DNA of 14,384 bases, taken from NCBI RefSeq assembly GCF_004769525.1, contig NZ_RQFT01000005.1, positions 1-14,384 of the forward strand. The letters are read 5' to 3'. The position numbers were made by a program, and so were the translations under genes. The stretch comes from Leptospira bouyouniensis (GTDB taxonomy: Bacteria; Spirochaetota; Leptospiria; Leptospirales; Leptospiraceae). The stretch's first letter is position 1; each line of letters starts with the position of its first letter. Below are positions 1 to 5,740 of this stretch, one piece after another. The notes beneath the pieces are model-generated. The model made no database searches. It saw only the letters and a program-made list of their open reading frames with translations, and was not told the origin of the DNA.

Positions 1-98
1 TACTGAGCACAAAGCTGAGTAAAATTGACGTCATTCTGGAAGCTATCCAGAACAAATTGAAATCTTAAATCCACGGTATTATTCTCCTTCCAAGGCAT
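1..98 (-). CDS. IS481-family transposase, N-terminal part (runs off the left edge)
   Basis: Reading leftward from the ATG at 96-98 gives 32 residues starting MPWKENNTVDLRFQFVLDSF and continuing to QLCAQ, with the next codon beginning TA, as for Tyr. This matches the usual N-terminus of IS481-type DDE transposases: MPWKE, then an R-x-x-FV helix, then LC-x-x-YGIS of a helix-turn-helix. The start is supported by a consensus Shine-Dalgarno sequence nine bases upstream. The gene is transcribed left, out of the window, so the DDE domain cannot be seen and its integrity is unknown. Upstream, at 146-189, lie two direct repeats typical of a transposase-binding IS end. The family call is from recognition of the N-terminal pattern only. 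Confidence 0.8.
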   Translation of the reverse strand, partial: MPWKENNTVDLRFQFVLDSFQNDVNFTQLCAQ

Positions 99-107
99 CC
101 CCAAAGC

Positions 108-113
108 CCTCCT
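108..113 (-). promoter_or_regulatory. Shine-Dalgarno sequence of the IS transposase
   Basis: On the minus strand this reads AGGAGG, nine bases before the ATG at 98. It fixes the start. It contrasts with the cassette genes, which nearly all lack such a sequence. Confidence 0.75.
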
Positions 114-145
114 GTAAAGGTGATCTAAAGGGAATAGAAACCTGA

Positions 146-194
146 AAGTGTTACCTATGTCTTGCTACAAAAGTGTTACCCATGTCCTGAGGCA
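146..194. repeat. Outer end of the IS481-like element, with two 19-bp direct repeats
   Basis: AAGTGTTACCTATGTCTTG (146-164) and AAGTGTTACCCATGTCCTG (171-189) are direct repeats with a 25-bp period, differing at two positions. TGTTACC(T/C)ATGTC units are familiar from ends of IS481-type elements. The element probably ends near 189-195, about 17-23 bp from the cassette boundary at 217/218. The exact end cannot be fixed because the other end is outside the window. Confidence 0.6.
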
Positions 195-211
195 TACATT
201 TTGCCTATAGC

Positions 212-371
212 GTATAACGAACTAGGGGAGACGACGTTCCTCGTAGCTGAGCCTCGCAGAGGCGTTAGCGTCGGCGCGTCTTCTTGCGGAGCGAGAAGCG
301 TGACGGAGAGGAATGTGGCGAAGCCCAAGCGAGGCCTCGTGCCGAAGCGAAGCGTTTCCCCGCTGTTATAC
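212..371 (-). repeat. attC-like site 1 (type A), site of the DUF6602-like cassette
   Basis: Cores GTATAAC (212-218) and GTTATAC (365-371) on the plus strand. Outer stem GGGGAGACG/CGTTTCCCC, inner stem ACGTTCCTC/GAGGAATGT, and a GCT-GA-GCCTC...GAGGC-GTT-AGC hairpin. The left neighbour is the broken cassette with the IS insertion. Confidence 0.85.
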
Positions 372-383
372 GCTGTGGCAAAT

Positions 384-1274
384 TTATAGATATCTTGTTC
401 CTGGTAAAAATCTTTTTATAGGGTATTCTATTTTTATACTAGGTAAAGAATTAAATATTCCTGCGGTGTAGTCTTCGAAATATGAATAATTTTCAATATT
501 TACTACTCTTTCGGATAATAGTGACAGAAGTTTTGCGGTAAATAAAAGAAGACTATCTTCTCCACAATTTATTTGTTTTAGATATGGAGTATCTATTATT
601 CTTTCTTCCCCATTTATTATTACATTTTTTTCTTCTATGTATTTAAATATAACTACTCCAGCTTCAAGTAAAATAATAAGATCTGGCCAATCGTCATCTA
701 GGACTTCAATTTCTTCCTTCGTTAACTTATCAATGGAATATTTTTTTCCTCCGTTAAAAAAGAAGCCGATACTTGCTGATCTATCTGGAATTATTAACAT
801 ACCCGATTGTACAATACCTGACTGCAATTCGTAGATACTTTGTTCGATTCGTTGTAGTTCTTCTTTTATGGTTGGATGGTAGTGTTTGGCAATATTCGTT
901 TCTCTAAGTTTATCTGTTTTTAATTTTAGATCGCTTAACTCATCTTGGTTAAAATTTGTTTTAACTTCAACACAAGCTCGAACAGATTCCGTAAAATAAA
1001 TGCTATTCCCTTGCATTTTAATAGAGGGATAATTATGAGAATCCCAGATTACAACATCCGATTGTGAGGATTCGGATATCATTCCGTGTACAATGCCTGA
1101 TCCTATATCAAATCTTTTTGGTAAAATTTCTCTTAAATACCGATCGATTATTAGTTCACGGTGGTTTCCATTGATATTAGAATTGCCTGTAATTGCTTGC
1201 TTTGATAGAGCCATTAGCTCACCATGCTTTGCTTTAAAAAATTCTTTTAATTTGTTTTGAATTGGTAGAGTCAT
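384..1274 (-). CDS. DUF6602-like putative nuclease
   Basis: A 296-residue soluble protein. The region GNHRE (36-40), LPKRFDIGSG (51-60), SDVVIWD (72-78) and ESVRACVEVK (96-105) follows the DUF6602 pattern. The spacing of Asp73 to Glu103-Val-Lys105 fits a PD-(D/E)XK nuclease core (D...ExK), so a DNA-cleaving or defence role is plausible but inferred. The C-terminal half (roughly 165-296) has mixed hydrophobic strands and no motif I recognise. Only 14 bases separate its ATG from the next attC boundary. There is no Shine-Dalgarno sequence; instead the start overlaps the stop of a four-codon mini-ORF (ATG GCA AAA AAA TGA). The gene ends 12 bases before attC site 1. It is the only gene of its cassette. 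Confidence 0.75.
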   Translation of the reverse strand: MTLPIQNKLKEFFKAKHGELMALSKQAITGNSNINGNHRELIIDRYLREILPKRFDIGSGIVHGMISESSQSDVVIWDSHNYPSIKMQGNSIYFTESVRACVEVKTNFNQDELSDLKLKTDKLRETNIAKHYHPTIKEELQRIEQSIYELQSGIVQSGMLIIPDRSASIGFFFNGGKKYSIDKLTKEEIEVLDDDWPDLIILLEAGVVIFKYIEEKNVIINGEERIIDTPYLKQINCGEDSLLLFTAKLLSLLSERVVNIENYSYFEDYTAGIFNSLPSIKIEYPIKRFLPGTRYL

Positions 1275-1288
1275 TTTTTTGCCATTGC

Positions 1289-1450
1289 GTATAACGAACT
1301 AGGGGAGACGACGTTACTCGTAGCTGAGCCTACGTAGTAGGCGTTAGCGTCGGCGCGCCTTCTTGCGGAGCGAGAAGCGTGACGGAGAGGAATGTGGCGT
1401 AGCCCAAGCGAGGCCTCGTGCCGAAGCGAAGCGTTTCCCCGCTGTTATAC
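1289..1450 (-). repeat. attC-like site 2 (type A), site of the two-gene nuclease/TM cassette
   Basis: Cores GTATAAC (1289-1295) and GTTATAC (1444-1450). Same fold as site 1. The inner stem ACGTTACTC/GAGGAATGT carries one A-G mismatch, and the hairpin tip is GCCTAC-GTA-GTAGGC. Confidence 0.85.
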
Positions 1451-1457
1451 GACGTGT

Positions 1458-1907
1458 CTAAAGTATATTGAGTAAGTTTTTGATTTCAATGTATTTTTCA
1501 TTCTTTGATTCCCAGGGATCTGCGTCGAAAAGTAAGTTTGAAAGCCCAATTAAATTTCCTGAAGCTGTTTTTACTATTTGAGCAGATGGAATAATGTTTA
1601 GAAAAATAAATATATTTTTAAATGGTATAGTTTGATGTATTTCAATTAATTGGCATGCTATTTTTCTCAATTCAATAGCTCCGTCGTTTACAGTTTTAAT
1701 GAGATCCTTTTTCTTTGAATTACCATCTACTAATCCGTAAAGATTGCTTGTGTATACAAGATTATAACTTATTTTTCCCTTAATTATCTGAAATTCTTTT
1801 AGCGCGGCGAAAACAAAATTATTTAAGATTTGAGATATAACTAGGATAAAAGTAGCGGAGATAATAGTTATACTTGATGATTGGATTAAATATGATGTAT
1901 TTTCCAT
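1458..1907 (-). CDS. Small membrane-anchored protein, partner of the DUF6998-like nuclease
   Basis: 149 residues that I do not recognise. One hydrophobic segment (about residues 12-36) looks like an N-terminal membrane anchor. The rest is mixed and probably cytoplasmic, with a second moderately hydrophobic stretch near 98-110. The ATG lies two bases after the TAA of the upstream gene, in the same cassette, so the two are almost certainly co-transcribed and translationally coupled; no separate Shine-Dalgarno sequence is visible. The gene ends 7 bases before attC site 2. Pairing a small TM protein with a nuclease is common in bacterial defence systems, and a role as membrane sensor or anchor is an inference from that arrangement only. 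Confidence 0.65.
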   Translation of the reverse strand: MENTSYLIQSSSITIISATFILVISQILNNFVFAALKEFQIIKGKISYNLVYTSNLYGLVDGNSKKKDLIKTVNDGAIELRKIACQLIEIHQTIPFKNIFIFLNIIPSAQIVKTASGNLIGLSNLLFDADPWESKNEKYIEIKNLLNIL

Positions 1908-1909
1908 GT

Positions 1910-2419
1910 TTAAGTAATATCAACCTTGCTATAGATAGTTTTTGCCGAAGTTATCAGTTCTTTTGTTATGGATAGATTCCAAGCTCTCATTGTTTTATGC
2001 CACCGTTTAAATTTCAAAAATTGATTCCAATTAATTTCTAAAATTCTTTGTAATTCAAATTCATTATTAAATATTACAATCAAAACAAATTCAAATTTTT
2101 GCAATTCTGGATTATTGGAATCTGGGTCATTTAATCCATAGAATACACCTGTTAAATTTCCAGAAGTAGCTTTGATACTATATCGTTCGCCTTTTTTACT
2201 AATAGCGTCTATATTTTGGGTACCTGGTGGGGCAGCTTGAAGATTTGGCAATCCAGGTGTTTTATTGTATGTTTCTATTGAGATAAATTCAGCTAAATCA
2301 CCTAAGATATTTTTCGTACGTATGATTTTTCGATTTTTTAACTCTTTTATTATTTCTGAGTAGAGATTAACTATATCTTCGTTTTTTAAATCTTTTAGTA
2401 TCATTTTGATTTTAGACAT
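1910..2419 (-). CDS. DUF6998-like PD-(D/E)XK-type nuclease
   Basis: 169 residues from the ATG at 2417-2419. Reading can be extended upstream to 2605, but the added 62 residues are translated attC site 3 and should be dropped. The order is: an N-terminal helical part (1-35), N-x-x-GDLAEF (37-45) with Glu44 as candidate helix carboxylate, NIDAI (69-73) with Asp71, and RYSIKA (79-84) with Lys83. This fits DUF6998-like restriction-endonuclease folds, with Ser-x-Lys in place of the more usual Glu/Gln-x-Lys. The start is 3 bases from the attC core, so any leader must come from the neighbouring cassette; an alternative ATG lies at 2404. The gene is followed after 2 bases by a membrane protein gene. 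A restriction or defence nuclease role is inferred. Confidence 0.65.
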   Translation of the reverse strand: MSKIKMILKDLKNEDIVNLYSEIIKELKNRKIIRTKNILGDLAEFISIETYNKTPGLPNLQAAPPGTQNIDAISKKGERYSIKATSGNLTGVFYGLNDPDSNNPELQKFEFVLIVIFNNEFELQRILEINWNQFLKFKRWHKTMRAWNLSITKELITSAKTIYSKVDIT

Positions 2420-2422
2420 GTC

Positions 2423-2583
2423 GTATAACGAACTAGACTTACCGAAGTTCCCTGACCCTGAGTCCCGAAGGGACGTTAGGGACTGGCACGTAGCTTGCGT
2501 ATGCGAGCGAGTGACAGAAAGGGAATTTGCCGGAGGCCGAGCGAGGGCTTGTCCCGAAGCGTAGCGGTAAGACGCTGTTATGC
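2423..2583 (-). repeat. attC-like site 3 (type B), site of the DUF3806-like cassette
   Basis: Cores GTATAAC (2423-2429) and GTTATGC (2577-2583). Outer stem GACTTACCG/CGGTAAGAC with one mismatch, inner stem AAGTTCCCT/AGGGAATTT, hairpin CCCT-GA-GTCCC-GAA-GGGAC-GTT-AGGG. Confidence 0.85.
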
Positions 2584-2788
2584 GACGTCTGAATTTTCTT
2601 ATCAATACTCACGTATTAAATACATTTGGTTTTGCTAAAGATTCCATTTCATGGAATAATTTTAAATTCTATTTAAAATTTTATCTAGTTAGTTAGTATA
2701 ATAATTAACTGAAAGATATACTTATTTATATGATTATTTTCAAGATAACTTATTTTAATGATATATCGACTAAATAGATATTTTTAAA
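2584..2788. other. Non-coding tail of the DUF3806-like cassette
   Basis: About 205 very AT-rich bases between the stop codon and attC site 3, the longest tail in the array. No convincing ORF on either strand. It contains a short hairpin, ATTCCA-TTTCA-TGGAAT (2641-2657), without a following T-run in the direction of transcription, and one promoter-like pair at 2715-2743. Confidence 0.5.
2715..2743 (-). promoter_or_regulatory. Possible promoter toward the nuclease/TM cassette
   Basis: On the minus strand TTGAAA (2738-2743) and TATATC (2715-2720) are separated by 17 bases. It would fire leftward through attC site 3 toward the gene starting at 2419. In such AT-rich sequence a match of this quality can occur by chance. 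Confidence 0.25.
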
Positions 2789-3244
2789 TTAAAAGGTTTT
2801 GTAATCTTTCAAATTCTCTTTCATATGTTTTTCAATTTGTGAGATTAGATACTGAACATCAATTTTTTCATTATTTTCAATTATTTTTGAAATTATAGTA
2901 ATTACACCAATATAGTATAATGTTTTCTCTATAGAAATAACTAAATCTTTTCCATATTCATCTTCTATGGTAATCCATTTCATTTTGTGTTTTTCAACAA
3001 AATAATCTCCAAGTAAAACTCCAAATCCATATAAAATATATTCATTAGTATTTTTATTTGTCAGATTGATAGCATCCTGTAACAATTCTATAGATATTGG
3101 TTTCGAAATTTCCTTTTTAGTTTTCTCTTTTATGAATTTGATTGCTTCATGTCTTAAGTAATTTAATTGCTCTTTTTCTTCGTTAGAAGGATTGAAAATT
3201 GCGATATTTTTATCTTTATAAATAGGCTGAGGCATTAAGTCCAT
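2789..3244 (-). CDS. DUF3806-like protein
   Basis: 151 residues, soluble, no signal peptide. The core GVLLGDYFVEKHKMKWITIE (75-94), followed by DEYGKD (95-100) and a later IISKIIENNEKIDV (117-130), matches the DUF3806 pattern: a G-x-x-LGDY helix, KW, DEYG, and an I-S-K-x-I-E segment. The biochemical role of that family is not established to my knowledge, and the sequence shows no catalytic signature. It is the only gene of its cassette. The leader to attC site 4 is 83 bases and has no Shine-Dalgarno sequence; a second in-frame ATG lies three codons in, at 3235. The tail of 205 bases is unusually long for this array, which could mean a lost second gene. Confidence 0.65.
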   Translation of the reverse strand: MDLMPQPIYKDKNIAIFNPSNEEKEQLNYLRHEAIKFIKEKTKKEISKPISIELLQDAINLTNKNTNEYILYGFGVLLGDYFVEKHKMKWITIEDEYGKDLVISIEKTLYYIGVITIISKIIENNEKIDVQYLISQIEKHMKENLKDYKTF

Positions 3245-3327
3245 TGTTAGTGAAATTTATAAGATGCTTAAAATTGTGAAAATTCTTTTTTTCATACTTT
3301 GATTCTAAATAGATTTTTTCAGATGTC

Positions 3328-3499
3328 GCATAACGAACTAGGCTTATCGACGTTGGTCGTAGGTGAGCCTGCTTTGCAGGCGTTACCGTCGGCGCGTTTT
3401 CTTGCTAAGGCAAGAAACGTGACGGAGACCAATGTGGCAAAGCCCGAGCGAGGGTAAACGAAGTGAATCCCGAAGCGTAGCGATAAGCCGCAGTTATGC
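3328..3499 (-). repeat. attC-like site 4 (hybrid of types A and B), site of the SDR cassette
   Basis: Cores GCATAAC (3328-3334) and GTTATGC (3493-3499). Outer stem GGCTTATCG/CGATAAGCC resembles type B, the interior resembles type A (GGT-GA-GCCTGC-TTT-GCAGGC-GTT-ACC). The inner stem ACGTTGGTC/GACCAATGT has changed on both sides. It is the longest site, because the loop of the 3' hairpin is expanded to 14 bases. Confidence 0.85.
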
Positions 3500-3550
3500 G
3501 AAGTAAAAAGGCATTTTCTTATGGTATTTTTTATTATAAAACTAAACACC

Positions 3551-4381
3551 TCATTTATTCGGTGCGAGTTCACCATACCAGTAAGAAGCAGTCACTCCAC
3601 CATCCATAAGAAAGTCACTGCCAGTGATAAATGTTCCTTCAGGTCCCATCAATAAGGCACCAACTGCGCCGACCTCATCAGGGGTACCAGCACGTCCAGC
3701 CGCGGATAGCTCGATCATATGACGATATCCATCACCGCGTGGACCTTTAAGTTCATCTCGAGCAAGTGGAGTGTAAATTATTCCAGGACTAATCGTATTG
3801 ACTCTTGCGCCGCGTTTACTCCAACGCACTGCTTCGGCCATTACTCTCAACGAGTTTCCGCGTTTTGAGATTTGGTAAGCATAGAGTGGATCAGTTATCA
3901 AATCCAATTGGAGCATGGGAAGATCCAGTAATTCATCGGCGGGTGTAATAGCCAGTGCTTGGTTTAGTTCAGGCGAAAGTGCCGGCAGGCGATGCCCTGA
4001 TTGTGAAGAGATAACCACGCAAGATCCGCCTAGTGCGATGACATTTCCGAATTCTTCCAACACTAAGGCTGTACCATACAAATCAACTTTTAAAATCGTC
4101 TCAGGCGTTGCCTGAGACGGTGAAACTCCAGCCGCGTGTATAACGCCTGTAATATTTCCAATTTCAGAAGATTTCTGGACGAGAGCGCGAATTGAATTGC
4201 GGGAGGATACGTCGACTATTGATGTGCTTACATCAAACCCTGCATTCCGCATTACTTCAGCTGCCGCATCAGCATTTTCTATTTTCAAATCAGCCAACAA
4301 TACATGTTTACCATAGCTAACCCGTCGGGCGACAGCCTGGCCAATCGATCCTGCACCAATAACTACAATTACATTTTTCAT
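3551..4381 (-). CDS. SDR-family NAD(P)-dependent oxidoreductase
   Basis: 276 residues from the ATG at 4379-4381. An upstream ATG at 4396 is possible but the lower one has the better ribosome binding site. The protein is a classical short-chain dehydrogenase: nucleotide-binding G-A-G-S-I-G (9-14), HAAG (82-85), catalytic Ser in SSQSG (about 125-129), YxxxK in YAYQISK (Tyr169, Lys173), PG motif in NTISPG, and a C-terminal GSDFLMDGG. The length is normal and the fold looks intact. The substrate cannot be read from the sequence. The gene is visibly richer in G+C than its neighbours and has a proper Shine-Dalgarno sequence, so it probably came from another lineage more recently than the rest. It is alone in its cassette, 51 bases before attC site 4. 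Confidence 0.92.
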   Translation of the reverse strand: MKNVIVVIGAGSIGQAVARRVSYGKHVLLADLKIENADAAAEVMRNAGFDVSTSIVDVSSRNSIRALVQKSSEIGNITGVIHAAGVSPSQATPETILKVDLYGTALVLEEFGNVIALGGSCVVISSQSGHRLPALSPELNQALAITPADELLDLPMLQLDLITDPLYAYQISKRGNSLRVMAEAVRWSKRGARVNTISPGIIYTPLARDELKGPRGDGYRHMIELSAAGRAGTPDEVGAVGALLMGPEGTFITGSDFLMDGGVTASYWYGELAPNK

Positions 4382-4386
4382 ATTTT

Positions 4387-4393
4387 TCTCCAC
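4387..4393 (-). promoter_or_regulatory. Ribosome binding site of the SDR gene
   Basis: The minus strand reads GGTGGAG-AAAAAT-ATG, so GGAG sits at a good distance from the ATG at 4381. The upstream ATG at 4396 overlaps this site. This favours the shorter protein. Confidence 0.65.
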
Positions 4394-4473
4394 CATTAGA
4401 CCTGTTCATACAAGTATCGGTTATTATGAGATATGCAAAACTTTTCCATATGGATTATTTGGCTTTTTATTTC

Positions 4474-4636
4474 GCATAACGAAATAGCCTTAACGACGTA
4501 GGCTGGCCCTGAGTCCCGGAACGGGACGTTAGGGACTGGAACGACACTTGCGTAAGCAAGGGGAGTGCCAGAAGCCTATGTGTCGCAGACCGAGCGAGGG
4601 CCTGTCCCGAAGCGAAGCGTTAAGGCGCTGTTATAC
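4474..4636 (-). repeat. attC-like site 5 (divergent, B-like), site of the Gabija-like cassette
   Basis: Cores GCATAAC (4474-4480) and GTTATAC (4630-4636). The outer stem GCCTTAACG/CGTTAAGGC and inner stem ACGTAGGCT/AGCCTATGT are both changed compensatorily relative to other sites. Hairpin CCCT-GA-GTCCCG-GAA-CGGGAC-GTT-AGGG. The spacer is GAAATA rather than GAACTA. Confidence 0.85.
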
Positions 4637-4651
4637 GCAGTGACTTGGTTA

Positions 4652-5740
4652 TTAAGGAATATTTTGATATTGAGTAATATTTATTAAGTCTGATTTATTT
4701 TCATATAAAAAAGCTACGCTAAATTTTGCACGTGTAATGGCGACATAAAGCTTAGATTTTGTCGAAGTAGCAAGTTTCTCTATTTTACCTAGTTTTAGAA
4801 AATCATTTATGGGACCATTAGGTAATATCAAGACTCTTTCAAAAGTAAGTCCTTTGACACTTCCAAAGTTTAGAGCGTTTCCATGTAAAAATTTAGTTGA
4901 TTTTGAATATCGGAGTACGACTGGATTATATTTTTTTAAATATACTTCGAGATCGGCAAGTTTTAGAAAAAATATTCCTGTGTGCTCTACTATTTCTTCT
5001 AATTTTGATTTAGTCTTTGGATAATTTGGATATAAATTATCTGCAAATTGACAAATAGTCTCATGGCATCTATAGCTAAAGTTACGATCAATTATTTGGC
5101 ATTTTCCAGTAGTCTCCCAGTCCTTAAAAAGGTCGACAATGCTCTCGCCTCTGAATTTTTTATATTTGGCAGAATTGTTTGTGCTGAAAACACCTTGTCT
5201 AGGATCGCCGACGAAATGAATTTCAATGTTTGATTCTAATAATAATTCAATAAAATCTAGATCATAGCCCGCCAGGTCTTGGATTTCATCTATACATAAA
5301 AAATCATATTGTTGCTCGAGTCGTTGAATAACTAATCCATTCGATTTTTTGTTTATTTCAATGATAAATTCACTAATTTTATCGCTATAGATATATTTTC
5401 CGTCAAAGAAGAAATATTTTTCTACGTTTGATTTGTTTGCATATAGAGCAGATTTACCTTCTACAAAAAATAGAGACTCTATTCTGTTTTTTTCATATAA
5501 GAAATTTTGATAAGGTCTGGCACATTCTCTTATTAAAAATGAATACCAACTCATTATTTCAATGTTTTTGGGAATGCATTGATTCTTTTTGATAAATTTC
5601 TTTTGAATTTCATTTAAATTTTCTGTAGTATAAGTGGTAATTAATCCCTTTCTCTCTTTTTCATTTATTGCGTTATTAACTAAGTAAGTTGTCTTACCAG
5701 AGCCAGCGGAAGAGATATGAATATACTTATTGGAAGGCAT
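4652..5740 (-). CDS. gajB: UvrD-like SF1 helicase, GajB-like
   Basis: 362 residues. All main SF1A motifs are present: Walker A S-A-G-S-G-K-T (11-17), motif II DEIQD (151-155), motif III GDPRQGVF (178-185), motif IV RNFSYRC (219-225), motif V with SVKGLTFERV (294-303), and motif VI YVAITRAK (332-339). It is compact compared with the roughly 500-residue GajB of Bacillus, so the 1B/2B insertions must be small or absent. It overlaps the end of the GajA-like gene by 14 bases in another frame, which implies coupled translation. In Gabija systems GajB is thought to sense or process DNA and activate the GajA nuclease; that role is inferred from pairing and motifs. The gene ends 15 bases before attC site 5. 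A stand-alone UvrD-like helicase paired with an OLD nuclease outside Gabija is the alternative. Confidence 0.8.
   Translation of the reverse strand: MPSNKYIHISSAGSGKTTYLVNNAINEKERKGLITTYTTENLNEIQKKFIKKNQCIPKNIEIMSWYSFLIRECARPYQNFLYEKNRIESLFFVEGKSALYANKSNVEKYFFFDGKYIYSDKISEFIIEINKKSNGLVIQRLEQQYDFLCIDEIQDLAGYDLDFIELLLESNIEIHFVGDPRQGVFSTNNSAKYKKFRGESIVDLFKDWETTGKCQIIDRNFSYRCHETICQFADNLYPNYPKTKSKLEEIVEHTGIFFLKLADLEVYLKKYNPVVLRYSKSTKFLHGNALNFGSVKGLTFERVLILPNGPINDFLKLGKIEKLATSTKSKLYVAITRAKFSVAFLYENKSDLINITQYQNIP

Noticed and set aside
162..389. Plus-strand reading frame of 75 codons
   Set aside because: It is translated attC site 1 plus the IS end. The same peptide pattern recurs at every type A site, so such frames are artefacts even though they may be annotated as hypothetical proteins elsewhere.
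2420..2605. N-terminal extension of the DUF6998-like protein
   Set aside because: The added 62 residues come from attC site 3 and are unrelated to the nuclease family.
2641..2657. Transcription terminator at ATTCCA-TTTCA-TGGAAT
   Set aside because: The stem is only 6 bp, AT-rich, and not followed by a T-run on the gene strand.
3319..3576. Minus-strand reading frame of 85 codons
   Set aside because: Mostly attC site 4 read through; no protein-like features and it overlaps the end of the SDR gene.
4446..4453. Palindrome CCATATGG in the SDR leader as an operator
   Set aside because: Eight bases, single copy, no adjacent regulator; expected by chance.
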